Made by a program: the position numbers and the translations under genes. Below, in pieces: positions 36,571 to 44,543 of a DNA stretch of 64,000 nt. The first letter of the stretch is position 1, and each line of letters starts with the position of its first letter. The stretch is from Actinomyces sp. (GTDB taxonomy: Bacteria; Actinomycetota; Actinomycetes; Actinomycetales; Actinomycetaceae): NCBI RefSeq assembly GCF_030530635.1, contig NZ_JAUMUL010000003.1:1-64000 (forward strand), in the 5' to 3' direction. The notes beneath the pieces were generated by a model. It saw only the letters and a list, made by a program, of their open reading frames with translations, searched no databases and was not told where the DNA came from.

Positions 36571-37434
36571 ATGACAGGCACGAACCACCACAACGGGCTC
36601 AAGACGGCGGTGCTCATGGGAGGACTGTGGGGCCTGCTGCTGCTGATCGGCTGGCTGCTTGCCCGCGGCACCGGCTCGAGCATCTGGCTGCTTATCATGC
36701 CGGTGATCGGGGTTGCCCAGACGGTCTACACCTACTGGAATTCGGACCGTCTGGCAGTGCGTTCCATGGGCGCCATTGAGGTGAGTGAGGCGCAGCAGCC
36801 GGTCATGTACGCCGTCGTGCGGGAACTGTCGGCTGCCGCCGGGCAGCCGATGCCGCGGCTGTACGTGGCTCCCACCATGAGTCCCAACGCCTTCGCTACC
36901 GGTCGCAACCCGCAGCATGCCGCCGTGTGCTGTACGCAGGGCATCCTCCAGCTGCTCAACCGGCGGGAACTGCGCGGTGTGCTCGGCCACGAGCTGTCAC
37001 ACGTGTACAACCGGGACATCCTCACCGGCTCCGTCGCCGCCGGAATCGCCGGGGTGATTTCCTCGATCGCCACCGGCATCATGTGGTTCGGCGGGGGCCG
37101 GGACCGGCGCGACGGCAACGCGCTCGTCCTGCTACTGCTGGCCCTGCTCGCCCCGCTGGCCGCCGGCCTCACCCAGTTCGCCATCTCCCGCACCCGGGAG
37201 TACGACGCCGATCATGACGGCGCGGTGCTCACCAACGATCCGCTGGCCCTCGCCTCCGCGCTGCGCAAGCTGGAGACGGGTGTGGCGGCGGCCCCCATGC
37301 CGCAGGACCCGCGTTTGGAGCCGGTCAGCGCCATGATGATCGCCAACCCCTTCGGTGGCGTGAAAAACCTGTTCGCCACCCACCCGCCGATGGCGCAGCG
37401 CATCGCTCGCCTGGAGCAGATGGCCGGCTACTGA
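36571..37434 (+). CDS. htpX: M48 family zinc metalloprotease HtpX
   Basis: HtpX is a membrane protease for damaged membrane proteins. The 287 residues have two N-terminal helices, the zinc motif HELSH at 140-144, two further hydrophobic stretches (VAAGIAGVISSIATGIMWF and LVLLLLALLAPLAAGL), and the third zinc ligand in SRTREYDADHDGA. ALRKLE and HPPMAQRIARLE follow at the end, as in the family. The end overlaps a convergent gene by seven bases. Confidence 0.93.
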   Translation: MTGTNHHNGLKTAVLMGGLWGLLLLIGWLLARGTGSSIWLLIMPVIGVAQTVYTYWNSDRLAVRSMGAIEVSEAQQPVMYAVVRELSAAAGQPMPRLYVAPTMSPNAFATGRNPQHAAVCCTQGILQLLNRRELRGVLGHELSHVYNRDILTGSVAAGIAGVISSIATGIMWFGGGRDRRDGNALVLLLLALLAPLAAGLTQFAISRTREYDADHDGAVLTNDPLALASALRKLETGVAAAPMPQDPRLEPVSAMMIANPFGGVKNLFATHPPMAQRIARLEQMAGY

Positions 37435-38081
37435 GCGGCGCTGCAGGCGTCGCCCTCGGGGCGCATGCCGGCCAACGTGCTTAAGTCGAAGTAGCTGACG
37501 TTATTGAGGACCAGGAGCACCGGATAAGTTCCGCTGGTGCACTCCGATACGGTGGCCTCCTCGGAGGTCGTTTCAATGCTTAGGCAATCTCCTGCCTGCA
37601 CGGCGACCAGCGAGCGGCTCGGCTCCTCGTCCAGGCCGATTAGGCACAGTCCCTGGAAGGTGGTGGTTGTGCCCTCGACGGTTTTGCAGTCGGTGCCGGC
37701 CTCGGCGGTGACCATGTAAGCGGCGTTCGCGGACTCGCAATCGGCCATGTAAACCTTGTCGGCCTCCTTGCCCTCGGGGTCTTGGATGCACTGACCTCTG
37801 CTGGCTTGGGTAGCCGGGAGCGGTCGGTTGCGTGCGAGTCCGACGACGATGGCACCGATGCCGATGCCTGCGCCGACCACTGTGATCACCAGCACCGCCA
37901 TCACCAGAGTGAGCATGCGCCGGTTCTTACGGGTGGGCCCGGGTTGCGGCATGGGGGTACCCGGGACCGGCACCTGTGCCGGCATCCCGGGCTGCGGCCA
38001 ACCATACGGACCCTGTGAGCCGTATGGTGGCCGAGCGCCGGGCCGCTGGCCGGGTCCGTAAGGAGGCTGGGGTTGCGACAT
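37428..38081 (-). CDS. membrane-anchored protein with Pro-rich head and Cys-containing outer domain
   Basis: This 217-residue protein has a Pro/Gly/Gln/Tyr-rich cytoplasmic head (1-50), a basic RKNRR stop signal, one helix at about 56-80, and an outer domain with regularly placed Cys (GQCIQD, DCESANA, TDCKT, LCLIG, GDCLS, SECTS, DACSA). It resembles LppU/DUF4190-like actinobacterial proteins; the function is unknown. ATG 38081 lies seven bases behind a -10 box. An even number of paired cysteines would suggest disulfides, but seven are visible. Confidence 0.7.
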   Translation of the reverse strand: MSQPQPPYGPGQRPGARPPYGSQGPYGWPQPGMPAQVPVPGTPMPQPGPTRKNRRMLTLVMAVLVITVVGAGIGIGAIVVGLARNRPLPATQASRGQCIQDPEGKEADKVYMADCESANAAYMVTAEAGTDCKTVEGTTTTFQGLCLIGLDEEPSRSLVAVQAGDCLSIETTSEEATVSECTSGTYPVLLVLNNVSYFDLSTLAGMRPEGDACSAAQ

Positions 38082-38094
38082 GGCAACAACTCTA
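38082..38094 (-). promoter_or_regulatory. leaderless promoter -10 for the Cys-containing protein gene
   Basis: TAGAGT (38094-38089 on the minus strand) is followed by seven bases and the ATG. Confidence 0.45.
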
Positions 38095-38167
38095 GAGTCT
38101 CTCGTGTCAGCAAGGAGCCGGAGGTGACGACCTCATCGGCGTTGTGAGCAGAGTCCTACTGCGACGA

Positions 38168-38198
38168 TTGGCGTGCGTCGTCGTCGGCTTGCTATCCT
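38168..38198 (+). promoter_or_regulatory. candidate promoter of the tRNA-rpmG cluster
   Basis: TTGGCG (38168-38173) and TATCCT (38193-38198) are separated by 19 bases and lie about 60 bases before tRNA-Tyr. The spacing is long, so this is tentative. Confidence 0.35.
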
Positions 38199-38258
38199 TC
38201 CACGGCACCGAGCGAAGACGTGGGACGGGATTGCCGCCCCCGCTGAGCGAGGAGCCCG

Positions 38259-38342
38259 GCGGGTTGCCCGAGCGGCCAATGGGAGCTGACTGTAAATCAG
38301 CCGCAGTATGCTACGGGGGTTCGAATCCCTCACCCGCCACCA
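38259..38342 (+). tRNA. tRNA-Tyr (GTA)
   Basis: The acceptor arm GGCGGGT/ACCCGCC, anticodon arm GCTGA/TCAGC with loop CTGTAAA (anticodon GTA), a long variable arm and a T-arm with GTTCGAATC are all present. A 3' CCA is encoded at 38340-38342. The long variable arm is normal for bacterial tRNA-Tyr. Confidence 0.95.
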
Positions 38343-38463
38343 TGGTTACGGCGCATGCGCGCCCGTAGCCAGAACCCGCTCGCCAGGGCGGGACCGCGGT
38401 GAGCGAGGCCACGGGGAGCGGAGTTGCGCGGGCGATTCCGATCTGCCTAGAGTTCCGCTCGTT

Positions 38464-38536
38464 GCCCCGATAGCTCAGTCGGCAGAGCGTCTCCATGGTA
38501 AGGAGAAGGTCAAGGGTTCGATTCCCTTTCGGGGCT
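38464..38536 (+). tRNA. tRNA-Thr (GGT)
   Basis: The acceptor arm GCCCCGA/TCGGGGC, D-arm GCTC/GAGC, anticodon arm TCTCC/GGAGA with loop ATGGTAA (anticodon GGT), and T-arm AAGGG/CCCTT are intact. CCA is not encoded. Confidence 0.95.
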
Positions 38537-38576
38537 CGGATGCTGCGGGGGCCCAAGGGCCCCTGCCGTGTCATCT

Positions 38577-38650
38577 GGCGAGGTAGCTCAGCTGGTTAGA
38601 GCGCACGACTCATAATCGTGAGGTCGAGGGTTCGAGTCCCTCCCCCGCTA
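38577..38650 (+). tRNA. tRNA-Met (CAT), elongator type
   Basis: The anticodon arm CACGA/TCGTG with loop CTCATAA gives CAT. D-arm and T-arm (GAGGG/CCCTC) are intact. The acceptor arm GGCGAGG/CCCCGCT has a G-T first pair and an A-C mismatch at the fifth pair. It lacks the three G-C pairs of initiator tRNA, and the order tRNA-Thr, tRNA-Met, rpmG is as in other actinobacteria, so elongator Met is preferred over initiator or Ile2. Confidence 0.9.
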
Positions 38651-38708
38651 CGCAAGTTCGAGCATGGCACCCAGCGGGCTGCTCGAGGATCAGCGAGAGG
38701 AGAGGAAC

Positions 38709-38876
38709 GTGGCCAAGACCAGCGACGTTCGCCCCAAGATCACTCTGGCATGCTCGGAGTGCAAGGAGCGCAACTACATCACCAAGAAGAACCGCCGGAA
38801 CACCCCTGACCGGCTGTCTCTGTCGAAGTACTGCCGCCGTTGCCGCAAGCACACGGAGCACCGCGAGACCCGCTGA
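38709..38876 (+). CDS. rpmG: 50S ribosomal protein L33 (zinc-binding form)
   Basis: L33 is a small protein of the large ribosomal subunit. The 55 residues include two Cys pairs, CSEC and CRRC, of a zinc ribbon, so this is the zinc-containing paralogue. The GTG start is preceded by GAGAGGA. It follows the tRNA-Met gene by 58 bases and is probably cotranscribed with the tRNAs; a strong hairpin follows it. Confidence 0.95.
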   Translation: MAKTSDVRPKITLACSECKERNYITKKNRRNTPDRLSLSKYCRRCRKHTEHRETR

Positions 38877-38901
38877 GCGGGGTGGTGCTCAGCGCCTTCA
38901 C

Positions 38902-38932
38902 AGGCCCCGACGACGCCAGGTCGTCGGGGCCT
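38902..38932 (+). terminator. hairpin terminator after rpmG
   Basis: Two perfect 12-base arms, AGGCCCCGACGA and its complement, enclose a 7-base loop. No long T-run follows, as is common in high-GC actinobacteria. It separates rpmG from the next gene. Confidence 0.75.
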
Positions 38933-38995
38933 CGCTGTATCTCTCGTCCGATCGATGAATCGGCGGGTGGCCGATGCGGCGGAGCTGTCGATGAC

Positions 38996-39727
38996 ATGGC
39001 CTCCGTCCTCGCCGCCGTGCTCGACCGCTCGCCGCGGGCCGGCCGCCTCGACGCCGTTGGTGCCGCGCAAACGATTCTGCCCGCGGTGGTGGCGCTCGAG
39101 CGTGTAACCGATGCGATGGTTCGCGGGGAGACCCTAGAACCGATCGGATCGACCGGGCTCATACACCGCCGCTGCCGCATCGCGCCGATCGACCTGGATA
39201 CGTCGACAGACGCTCCCGTGGTTTCGGGGATGAGCGAAGGTAACGCCGATCTGACCCGTACCATTCGTGGCGGCTGGGAGCTGACGTGTGCGACGGTCCT
39301 GGTGCATGACGCCGGAGCCGCCTGGCCCACAGGCGTTCGAGTCATCCATGACGTGGCTCGGCGCACGGAGGCGCAGACGAGCAGTCCGGTCGACCGGAAT
39401 CCCCGGACCGCCGCCGTGGCCCCTACGGTGTTCACGCTGACGGCCGGGGATGTGCGTGCCTGGGCGCATGCCACCGGCGACCACAATCCGATCCATCGCC
39501 GTCCCGGCGCGGCCCGGGGCTCCGGACTGTCCGTGGGGGAGGAGGACATCGTCGCTCACGGATTGCTTCTGGGAGCCCTCAGCTTGGCACTGCTCCCCGC
39601 CGTCGGCGGCGTCGACCTGCGCTTCACCGGGGCCGTCCCGCTGCGGCCGGGTGGGGCTGCAGTCCTCCGGGCACTGGCCGACGGCGGTCTGTCCCGGGCT
39701 GGGCGCACCGTGGTGGTGCGCCGCTGA
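38996..39727 (+). CDS. MaoC-like hot-dog-fold protein
   Basis: This protein of about 243 residues has the hydratase motif AHATGDHNPIHRRPG near residue 160 and the following IVAHGLLLGALSLALLP helix, as in MaoC/R-specific enoyl hydratases and HadB-type dehydratases. The N-terminal half is hot-dog-like but lacks a clear active-site motif, so a double hot-dog with one live site is likely. The start is uncertain: ATG 38996 is chosen as lying after the rpmG terminator. The substrate is unknown; the gene is not next to fatty-acid genes. Confidence 0.65.
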   Translation: MASVLAAVLDRSPRAGRLDAVGAAQTILPAVVALERVTDAMVRGETLEPIGSTGLIHRRCRIAPIDLDTSTDAPVVSGMSEGNADLTRTIRGGWELTCATVLVHDAGAAWPTGVRVIHDVARRTEAQTSSPVDRNPRTAAVAPTVFTLTAGDVRAWAHATGDHNPIHRRPGAARGSGLSVGEEDIVAHGLLLGALSLALLPAVGGVDLRFTGAVPLRPGGAAVLRALADGGLSRAGRTVVVRR

Positions 39728-39733
39728 GTCGCG

Positions 39734-40390
39734 TCAACGCGTCGACGTCGACCACAGGTCGGTCCAGACAACTCCCAGACGCGCCAGCAGCCGACGCAGC
39801 AGCGGCAGGGAGATGCCCACCACGCCGTGCGGGTCCCCTTCGACGCCGTCAATGAAGGCCCCGCCCAGGCCGTCGATGGTGAAGGCACCCGCGCACCACA
39901 GCGGCTCCCCGGAGGCGACGTAGGCGTCGATCTCGGCGTCGGTCGGCTTGCCGAAGTGCACGACGGTGGAGGACACGCCCTCGGCGGTGGCGGCGTCGGC
40001 GGCGCGCACCAAGCAGTGGCCGGTGTGCAGGGTGCCGCTGCGGCCGCGCATCGCCTGCCAGCGCTCACGGGCTCGGGTAGCCGTCTCCGGCTTACCGACC
40101 ACCGTGCCGTCGAACTCCAGCATGGAGTCGCAGCCGACCACCACCAGGGCCGGATCGGCCGCCGCGGCGGCCGGCGGCAGGGCGCCGGCGACGGCGAGCG
40201 CCTTGGCGCATGCCAGTGCCTGCACCTGCTGGGAAGGGGTGGGGGCCGCCGCGCCCGCGGCGCAGTGGGAGGCGGCGAGATCCGTCAGGACTCGGGACTC
40301 GTCGACATCGGAGACCTGCACCCGCGGTTGGATTCCGGCCGCGCGCAGGGTGGCCAGCCGACCGGTGGACTTTGACGCCAGAACAAGCAC
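39734..40390 (-). CDS. maf: Maf family nucleotide pyrophosphatase
   Basis: Maf proteins hydrolyse non-canonical or excess nucleoside triphosphates. The 218 residues begin VLVLASKSTGRLATLRAAGI, matching the family LASxSPRR start with Lys-Ser-Thr in place of Ala-Ser-Pro, then have the DVDE acidic motif, VGCDSMLEFDG, GKPETATRARE and the C-terminal GDPHGVVGISLPLLRRLL. The GTG start at 40390 matches family length; its GGAGG is very close, so the start is moderately sure. It is convergent with the MaoC-like gene. Confidence 0.9.
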   Translation of the reverse strand: MLVLASKSTGRLATLRAAGIQPRVQVSDVDESRVLTDLAASHCAAGAAAPTPSQQVQALACAKALAVAGALPPAAAAADPALVVVGCDSMLEFDGTVVGKPETATRARERWQAMRGRSGTLHTGHCLVRAADAATAEGVSSTVVHFGKPTDAEIDAYVASGEPLWCAGAFTIDGLGGAFIDGVEGDPHGVVGISLPLLRRLLARLGVVWTDLWSTSTR

Positions 40391-40454
40391 GCCTCCAAGC
40401 CTAATGTGTGCGCCGCAGGGGACGGCGGGCGGGACTACGCCGGAAGTGTTCCCG

Positions 40455-40466
40455 TAGGCTGTCGGC
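40455..40466 (+). promoter_or_regulatory. leaderless promoter -10 for birA
   Basis: TAGGCT at 40455-40460 is followed by six bases and the ATG. Confidence 0.5.
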
Positions 40467-41483
40467 ATGAGCGCCCACTCACCGTTCAGCCGCCTGGAGG
40501 TCGTGGCCCGCACCGCTTCGACCAACACCGACCTGCGGCGGGCGCTGTTGGGCCCCGGTGGTGTACTCGACCCGAATTCGGCGGATGACTGGCCGCACCT
40601 CTCCGCTCTCCGAGCCGTCACTCAGACCGCCGGCCGGGGGCGTGCCGACCATGTCTGGACCACACCGCCCACAGGTGCGCTGACCGCTTCGATTGTGCTG
40701 CGCCCCCTGGTGCCCGCGAACCGCCTGGCGTGGCTGCCGCTGCTGGCGGGACTCGCCGTCGTCCGCGCGCTCACCGCCCGGCTGGAGCCTGCCGGCTGGT
40801 ACGCGGCGACCAAATGGCCCAACGACGTCATCGCCCTGCCGCTACCGGCGACACCGGCTCCACCATCGGTTGCCGGCTGGGGATGCGGCCGCAAACTCGC
40901 CGGTATCCTCACTGAACTGATCCCGCCCGCCGGTTTCGGCGTCGACACTGGGAAGCTCACAACCGATCCGCGCGCCGGCGTCCCGGCCGACCGTGCGCAG
41001 GCCGCTGCCGTCGTCGTCGGCATCGGGATCAACCTGTCCCAGCCCGCCCGCGACCTGCCCGTCCCCTGGGCGGCCTCGCTGACCTCACTCGGCCTCGCCG
41101 TGAGTGCCGAGGCGCCGGCCGCGGTCCTGGACGACTGCGGGCAGCAGCTCGGCGACCTGTTGGCGGCCTGGGAGGCCGGCGCCGGCGACCCCGACGCCGG
41201 TGACGGCGCACTGGGGAGCGAACTGCGCCGCGGCTGTGCCACTCTCGGACGCTTCGTGCGCGTGGCGGGGGTGGGCGGTGAGCTGATCGGCACGGCGGTC
41301 GACTTGAACCCCGGCCTGGTGCTGCAAACGAGCGACGATGGGGTACGGCGCCGCGTGGTCCTCGGCGCCGGGGACGTGGAGCATGTGCGTGCGGCAGAGG
41401 CCGGCACCGATCCCCATGGCCTCGACTGCGCCGGAGAAGGGAATGGTTCGGTCATCAGGCGCAAAGGTCTCCCTCAGGATTGA
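40467..41483 (+). CDS. birA: biotin--[acetyl-CoA-carboxylase] ligase
   Basis: The enzyme attaches biotin to carboxyl carrier proteins through biotinyl-AMP. The 338 residues have TASTNTDLRR, the nucleotide-binding QTAGRGRADHVW near 52-63, ATKWPNDV near 113-120, RKLAGILTEL and VGIGINLSQ. There is no N-terminal helix-turn-helix, so unlike E. coli BirA it is not a repressor. The C-terminal domain contains the RFVRVAG-like barrel. It is transcribed alone or with the cyclase that follows. Confidence 0.93.
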   Translation: MSAHSPFSRLEVVARTASTNTDLRRALLGPGGVLDPNSADDWPHLSALRAVTQTAGRGRADHVWTTPPTGALTASIVLRPLVPANRLAWLPLLAGLAVVRALTARLEPAGWYAATKWPNDVIALPLPATPAPPSVAGWGCGRKLAGILTELIPPAGFGVDTGKLTTDPRAGVPADRAQAAAVVVGIGINLSQPARDLPVPWAASLTSLGLAVSAEAPAAVLDDCGQQLGDLLAAWEAGAGDPDAGDGALGSELRRGCATLGRFVRVAGVGGELIGTAVDLNPGLVLQTSDDGVRRRVVLGAGDVEHVRAAEAGTDPHGLDCAGEGNGSVIRRKGLPQD

Positions 41484-41504
41484 TCACGTGCGTGTGATGT
41501 GCGC

Positions 41505-41516
41505 TACTCTTGCGCG
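41505..41516 (+). promoter_or_regulatory. leaderless promoter -10 for the cyclase
   Basis: TACTCT at 41505-41510 is followed by six bases and the GTG. Confidence 0.5.
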
Positions 41517-42644
41517 GTGACCGAACCGCAGACGCACGACTCGCGCACCCCCGCCGGACACCCGGATGCCGGTGACGCCGCCTTAGCGGCGCAGGTGCCC
41601 AGGGATGAGGCCTTGGGCACGGTGCGCGGTCACGAGCGGCGACTGTTGCGGGGGACGCCTCACCTCAGTATGCGCGACATCGCCGACCGTGCCGGCACCG
41701 GGATGGACCTGGCCCGTCGCTTCTGGCGCGCCATGGGCTTCGCCGACGTGGACCCCGACGAGATCCGTTTCACCGCCCAGGACGCCGCCGCCCTGCGCAC
41801 CGTCGCAGATCTGATCGACGAAGTCGACGACGGTCTGCCCTCGACGCACGCCCCCGGGGGCGGTCTCGCCGCCAGCAGTGTCCTGGAGCTGCTGCGAGCC
41901 CAGTCCTACACGATGGACCGACTGGTGCTCTGGCAATTGGAGACACTCGTCGCCGATATCTCCCAGCGCCTCCACCTGGACGACACCGCCGCCCGCCTGG
42001 TGGCCCTGGACCACATCGACGAGATGATCGACTCCCTGTCCGGGCAGCTGATCTACGTGTGGCGCCGTCACCTCGCCTCGCTCCTGGACCGTACGGACTC
42101 GGAGGTGTCCCGCCGTGGCCGTGAGGATGCCGGACCCGACTACTATCCGCTGATCCGCTCCCTGGGATTTGTGGACATTGTCTCCTTCACTCAGCGGGCT
42201 CAGACCATGGGGCGCCTGGAGCTGTCGGCGATGCTCGAGGACTTCGAGTCGACCGCACGCGATGTGGTGACTTCTCGTGGCGCCCGCGTGGTCAAGACCA
42301 TTGGGGACGCCGTGATGTACATCGCCGACGACCTGACTACCGCGGCCGACGTGGTCACCGCGCTGGTCGACGAACTCCAGTCCGGACCGGAGATGATGCG
42401 GGTGCGCGCCAGCCTGGTCCAGGGGCGGGTCGTCTCCCGCTCCGGCGACGTGTTCGGACCGCCGGTGAATCTCGCCTCTCGGCTGGTGGACACCGCCGAG
42501 CCCGGAGGCATACGCATGGATGAGGCCACAGCGATGGAGATCATCAACGGGCCGGACGCGCACAGGTACACGGTCCACCCCTGCCATGACGTGGTCGCCA
42601 AGGGGCTCGGAAATGTCACCCCCTGGGCGCTCGCCCTCGCCTGA
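41517..42644 (+). CDS. class III adenylate cyclase with N-terminal regulatory domain (Rv1264-like)
   Basis: This 375-residue protein makes cyclic nucleotides. The C-terminal catalytic domain has the metal Asp220 in FVDIVSFT, Lys260 and the second metal Asp264 in KTIGDAVMY, and VFGPPVNLASRL with the transition-state Asn and Arg. Lys at the purine-selecting position favours ATP. The first 190 residues are helical with an HTH-like MRDIADRAGTGMDLARRFW, like the pH-sensing regulatory domain of mycobacterial Rv1264. The GTG start is set by a -10 box six bases before it. Confidence 0.88.
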   Translation: MTEPQTHDSRTPAGHPDAGDAALAAQVPRDEALGTVRGHERRLLRGTPHLSMRDIADRAGTGMDLARRFWRAMGFADVDPDEIRFTAQDAAALRTVADLIDEVDDGLPSTHAPGGGLAASSVLELLRAQSYTMDRLVLWQLETLVADISQRLHLDDTAARLVALDHIDEMIDSLSGQLIYVWRRHLASLLDRTDSEVSRRGREDAGPDYYPLIRSLGFVDIVSFTQRAQTMGRLELSAMLEDFESTARDVVTSRGARVVKTIGDAVMYIADDLTTAADVVTALVDELQSGPEMMRVRASLVQGRVVSRSGDVFGPPVNLASRLVDTAEPGGIRMDEATAMEIINGPDAHRYTVHPCHDVVAKGLGNVTPWALALA

Positions 42645-42729
42645 CGTCCGTCGGTACCGGAGCAGCGCGCCTCGCCTGGCGCAAGTCGCCTCCTGCCGAG
42701 GGAGGATGACGCCTACCGCTCTGGTCGCA

Positions 42730-42742
42730 TACGATCCACGAT
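42730..42742 (+). promoter_or_regulatory. leaderless promoter -10 for the response regulator
   Basis: TACGAT at 42730-42735 is followed by seven bases and the ATG. Confidence 0.45.
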
Positions 42743-43411
42743 ATGACGACTGTGCTTCTCGTTGAGGACGACCCCGCCATCTCCGAGCCCCTCGCCCGCG
42801 CCTTCGGCCGTGAGGGCTATGAGGTTCACGCGCATGGCACGGGCAAGGGCGCCCTTGGAGACCTGGATGGAGCGGACATCATTGTCCTCGACCTCGGCCT
42901 GCCGGACATCGACGGCCTGGATGTGGCCCGGCAGGTTCGTGCTCAGGGGCTGACCATCCCGATCCTCATGCTCACCGCCCGCAGCGAGGACACCGACCTG
43001 GTGGTCGGCCTTGACGCCGGCGCGGACGACTACGTCACCAAGCCTTTCCGCCTGGCGGAGCTGCTTGCTCGCGTGCGTGCGCAGGTGCGGCGCGCCTCCG
43101 GGGAGGCCATTGAGGATGAACTGGTCGGTGGCAGCATCCGTGTGGACGTGGCCGCCCACCGCGCCTTCGTCGGCGCGGAGGAGTTGACGTTGACCACACG
43201 GGAGTTCGAGCTGTTGCGCGTGCTGGTACGCGGTGGCGGCCAGGCGCTGTCCACCGAGGACATTCTCAAGGAGGTGTGGGGCGAGGATCCGACCGGAACG
43301 GAGCACACCCTGTCCATGCACATCACCTGGCTGCGCCGCAAGCTGGGCGACGATGCCGATGTCCCGGCGCTGTTGCTGGCCGATGAAGGCGGCTACCGGC
43401 TGGCGGTCTGA
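42743..43411 (+). CDS. OmpR-family response regulator
   Basis: This 222-residue two-component regulator has a receiver domain with acidic EDDP near the start, phospho-acceptor Asp50 in VLDLGLPDIDG and Lys100 in TKPFRLAELLARV. A winged-helix DNA-binding domain follows (LTTREFELLRVLVRGGG, TLSMHITWLRRKLGDD). The kinase gene follows after 52 bases in the same direction. The regulon is not known. Confidence 0.93.
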   Translation: MTTVLLVEDDPAISEPLARAFGREGYEVHAHGTGKGALGDLDGADIIVLDLGLPDIDGLDVARQVRAQGLTIPILMLTARSEDTDLVVGLDAGADDYVTKPFRLAELLARVRAQVRRASGEAIEDELVGGSIRVDVAAHRAFVGAEELTLTTREFELLRVLVRGGGQALSTEDILKEVWGEDPTGTEHTLSMHITWLRRKLGDDADVPALLLADEGGYRLAV

Positions 43412-43463
43412 CCGGGCCTGCTACCGGTCACGATTGAAGCCGACCGTCTAAGAGGGCAGAGCG

Positions 43464-44543
43464 ATGCAACGCCGAGCTATGCAGATGACCATGGCGGCGG
43501 TGTCCGTTGCCGTCGTGCTGCTGGGGGTGCCGCTGAGCGGGGCCTGGATCGCCGTAGCCTCCCGTGCCTCTTCCGACGGTGAGGATCACCTGCGGGTGAT
43601 CCTGATCGTGGTGCTGACCACCGTCGGCCTGGCCGCGGTGGCCCTGGTGGCCGCCTATGTCGTTGCTACGCGGGCATCGCGACGCATCAGCGCGCCCCTG
43701 ATCTACCTGGCAGCCGAGGCCGAACAGCTGGGCTCCGGGCAGGTGCGGCCCCGCCTGCGTTCCAGCGGCATTGAGGAGATTGACCTGGTCCAGGCGGAAC
43801 TGGTGCGCAGCGCCGAGCGTGTGGCCGGACGCATTGCGGCCGAGCGTCAGTTCGCCTCAGACGCCTCCCACCAACTGCGTACGCCCCTGACCTCCCTGAA
43901 CCTGCGGCTGGAGGAGATCGAGCTGCTGTCCTCTCAGGAGGAGGTGCGTGAGGAGGCCCGTGCATGCATTGAGCAGGTGGATCGACTTACCGGGGTGGTG
44001 GAGGATCTGCTGCGCATCTCACGGCGCACCGGCGGTGGCACTACCGAGGCGCTCCATCTGCGCGACGTGTTCGATCAGCAGCGCGAGGAGTGGGAACCGG
44101 CATTCCACGATGCGGGGCGCACGATCTCATTCACCGATGAGGTCGGCATGCCGGTGCTCGCGACCCCCGGCTCGCTGGCGCAGGTACTGGCGACTGTCAT
44201 TGAGAACTCGCTGCGCTACGGGGACGGTGCCACCAGCGTGTCCGTGCGCACCGCGAATGGCGGGCACGGTGTCTTCATCGATGTCGCCGATGAGGGCAAG
44301 GGTGTGGCGGAGGATCTCGCCCCGAGCGTCTTCGAGCGCAGCGTGTCCGGGCACGGCTCTACCGGCGTGGGGTTGGCCTTGGCCAAAGACCTGGTGGAGG
44401 CCGACGGCGGTCGCATTGAGTTGTCCCAGCGCAAGCCCGCGATCTTCTCGATCCTGCTCAACGCGGTCCCCAAGTCGCTAGACCCCAATAATGTGCTGCC
44501 CCGTGGCGCGTTGGTGAGTGTGGGGCGCCGCCGCCGGCTCTGA
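43464..44543 (+). CDS. sensor histidine kinase
   Basis: This 359-residue kinase partners the preceding response regulator. It has two helices (about 8-30 and 45-70) with only a short 15-residue outer loop, a HAMP-like segment, the phospho-acceptor His136 in ASHQLRTPLTSL, and an ATPase domain with VIENSLRYG, DVADEGKGV and STGVGLALAKDLVEADGG. The near absence of an outer domain suggests it senses the membrane or works with another protein. AGAGGGCAGAG lies before the ATG. Confidence 0.92.
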   Translation: MQRRAMQMTMAAVSVAVVLLGVPLSGAWIAVASRASSDGEDHLRVILIVVLTTVGLAAVALVAAYVVATRASRRISAPLIYLAAEAEQLGSGQVRPRLRSSGIEEIDLVQAELVRSAERVAGRIAAERQFASDASHQLRTPLTSLNLRLEEIELLSSQEEVREEARACIEQVDRLTGVVEDLLRISRRTGGGTTEALHLRDVFDQQREEWEPAFHDAGRTISFTDEVGMPVLATPGSLAQVLATVIENSLRYGDGATSVSVRTANGGHGVFIDVADEGKGVAEDLAPSVFERSVSGHGSTGVGLALAKDLVEADGGRIELSQRKPAIFSILLNAVPKSLDPNNVLPRGALVSVGRRRRL

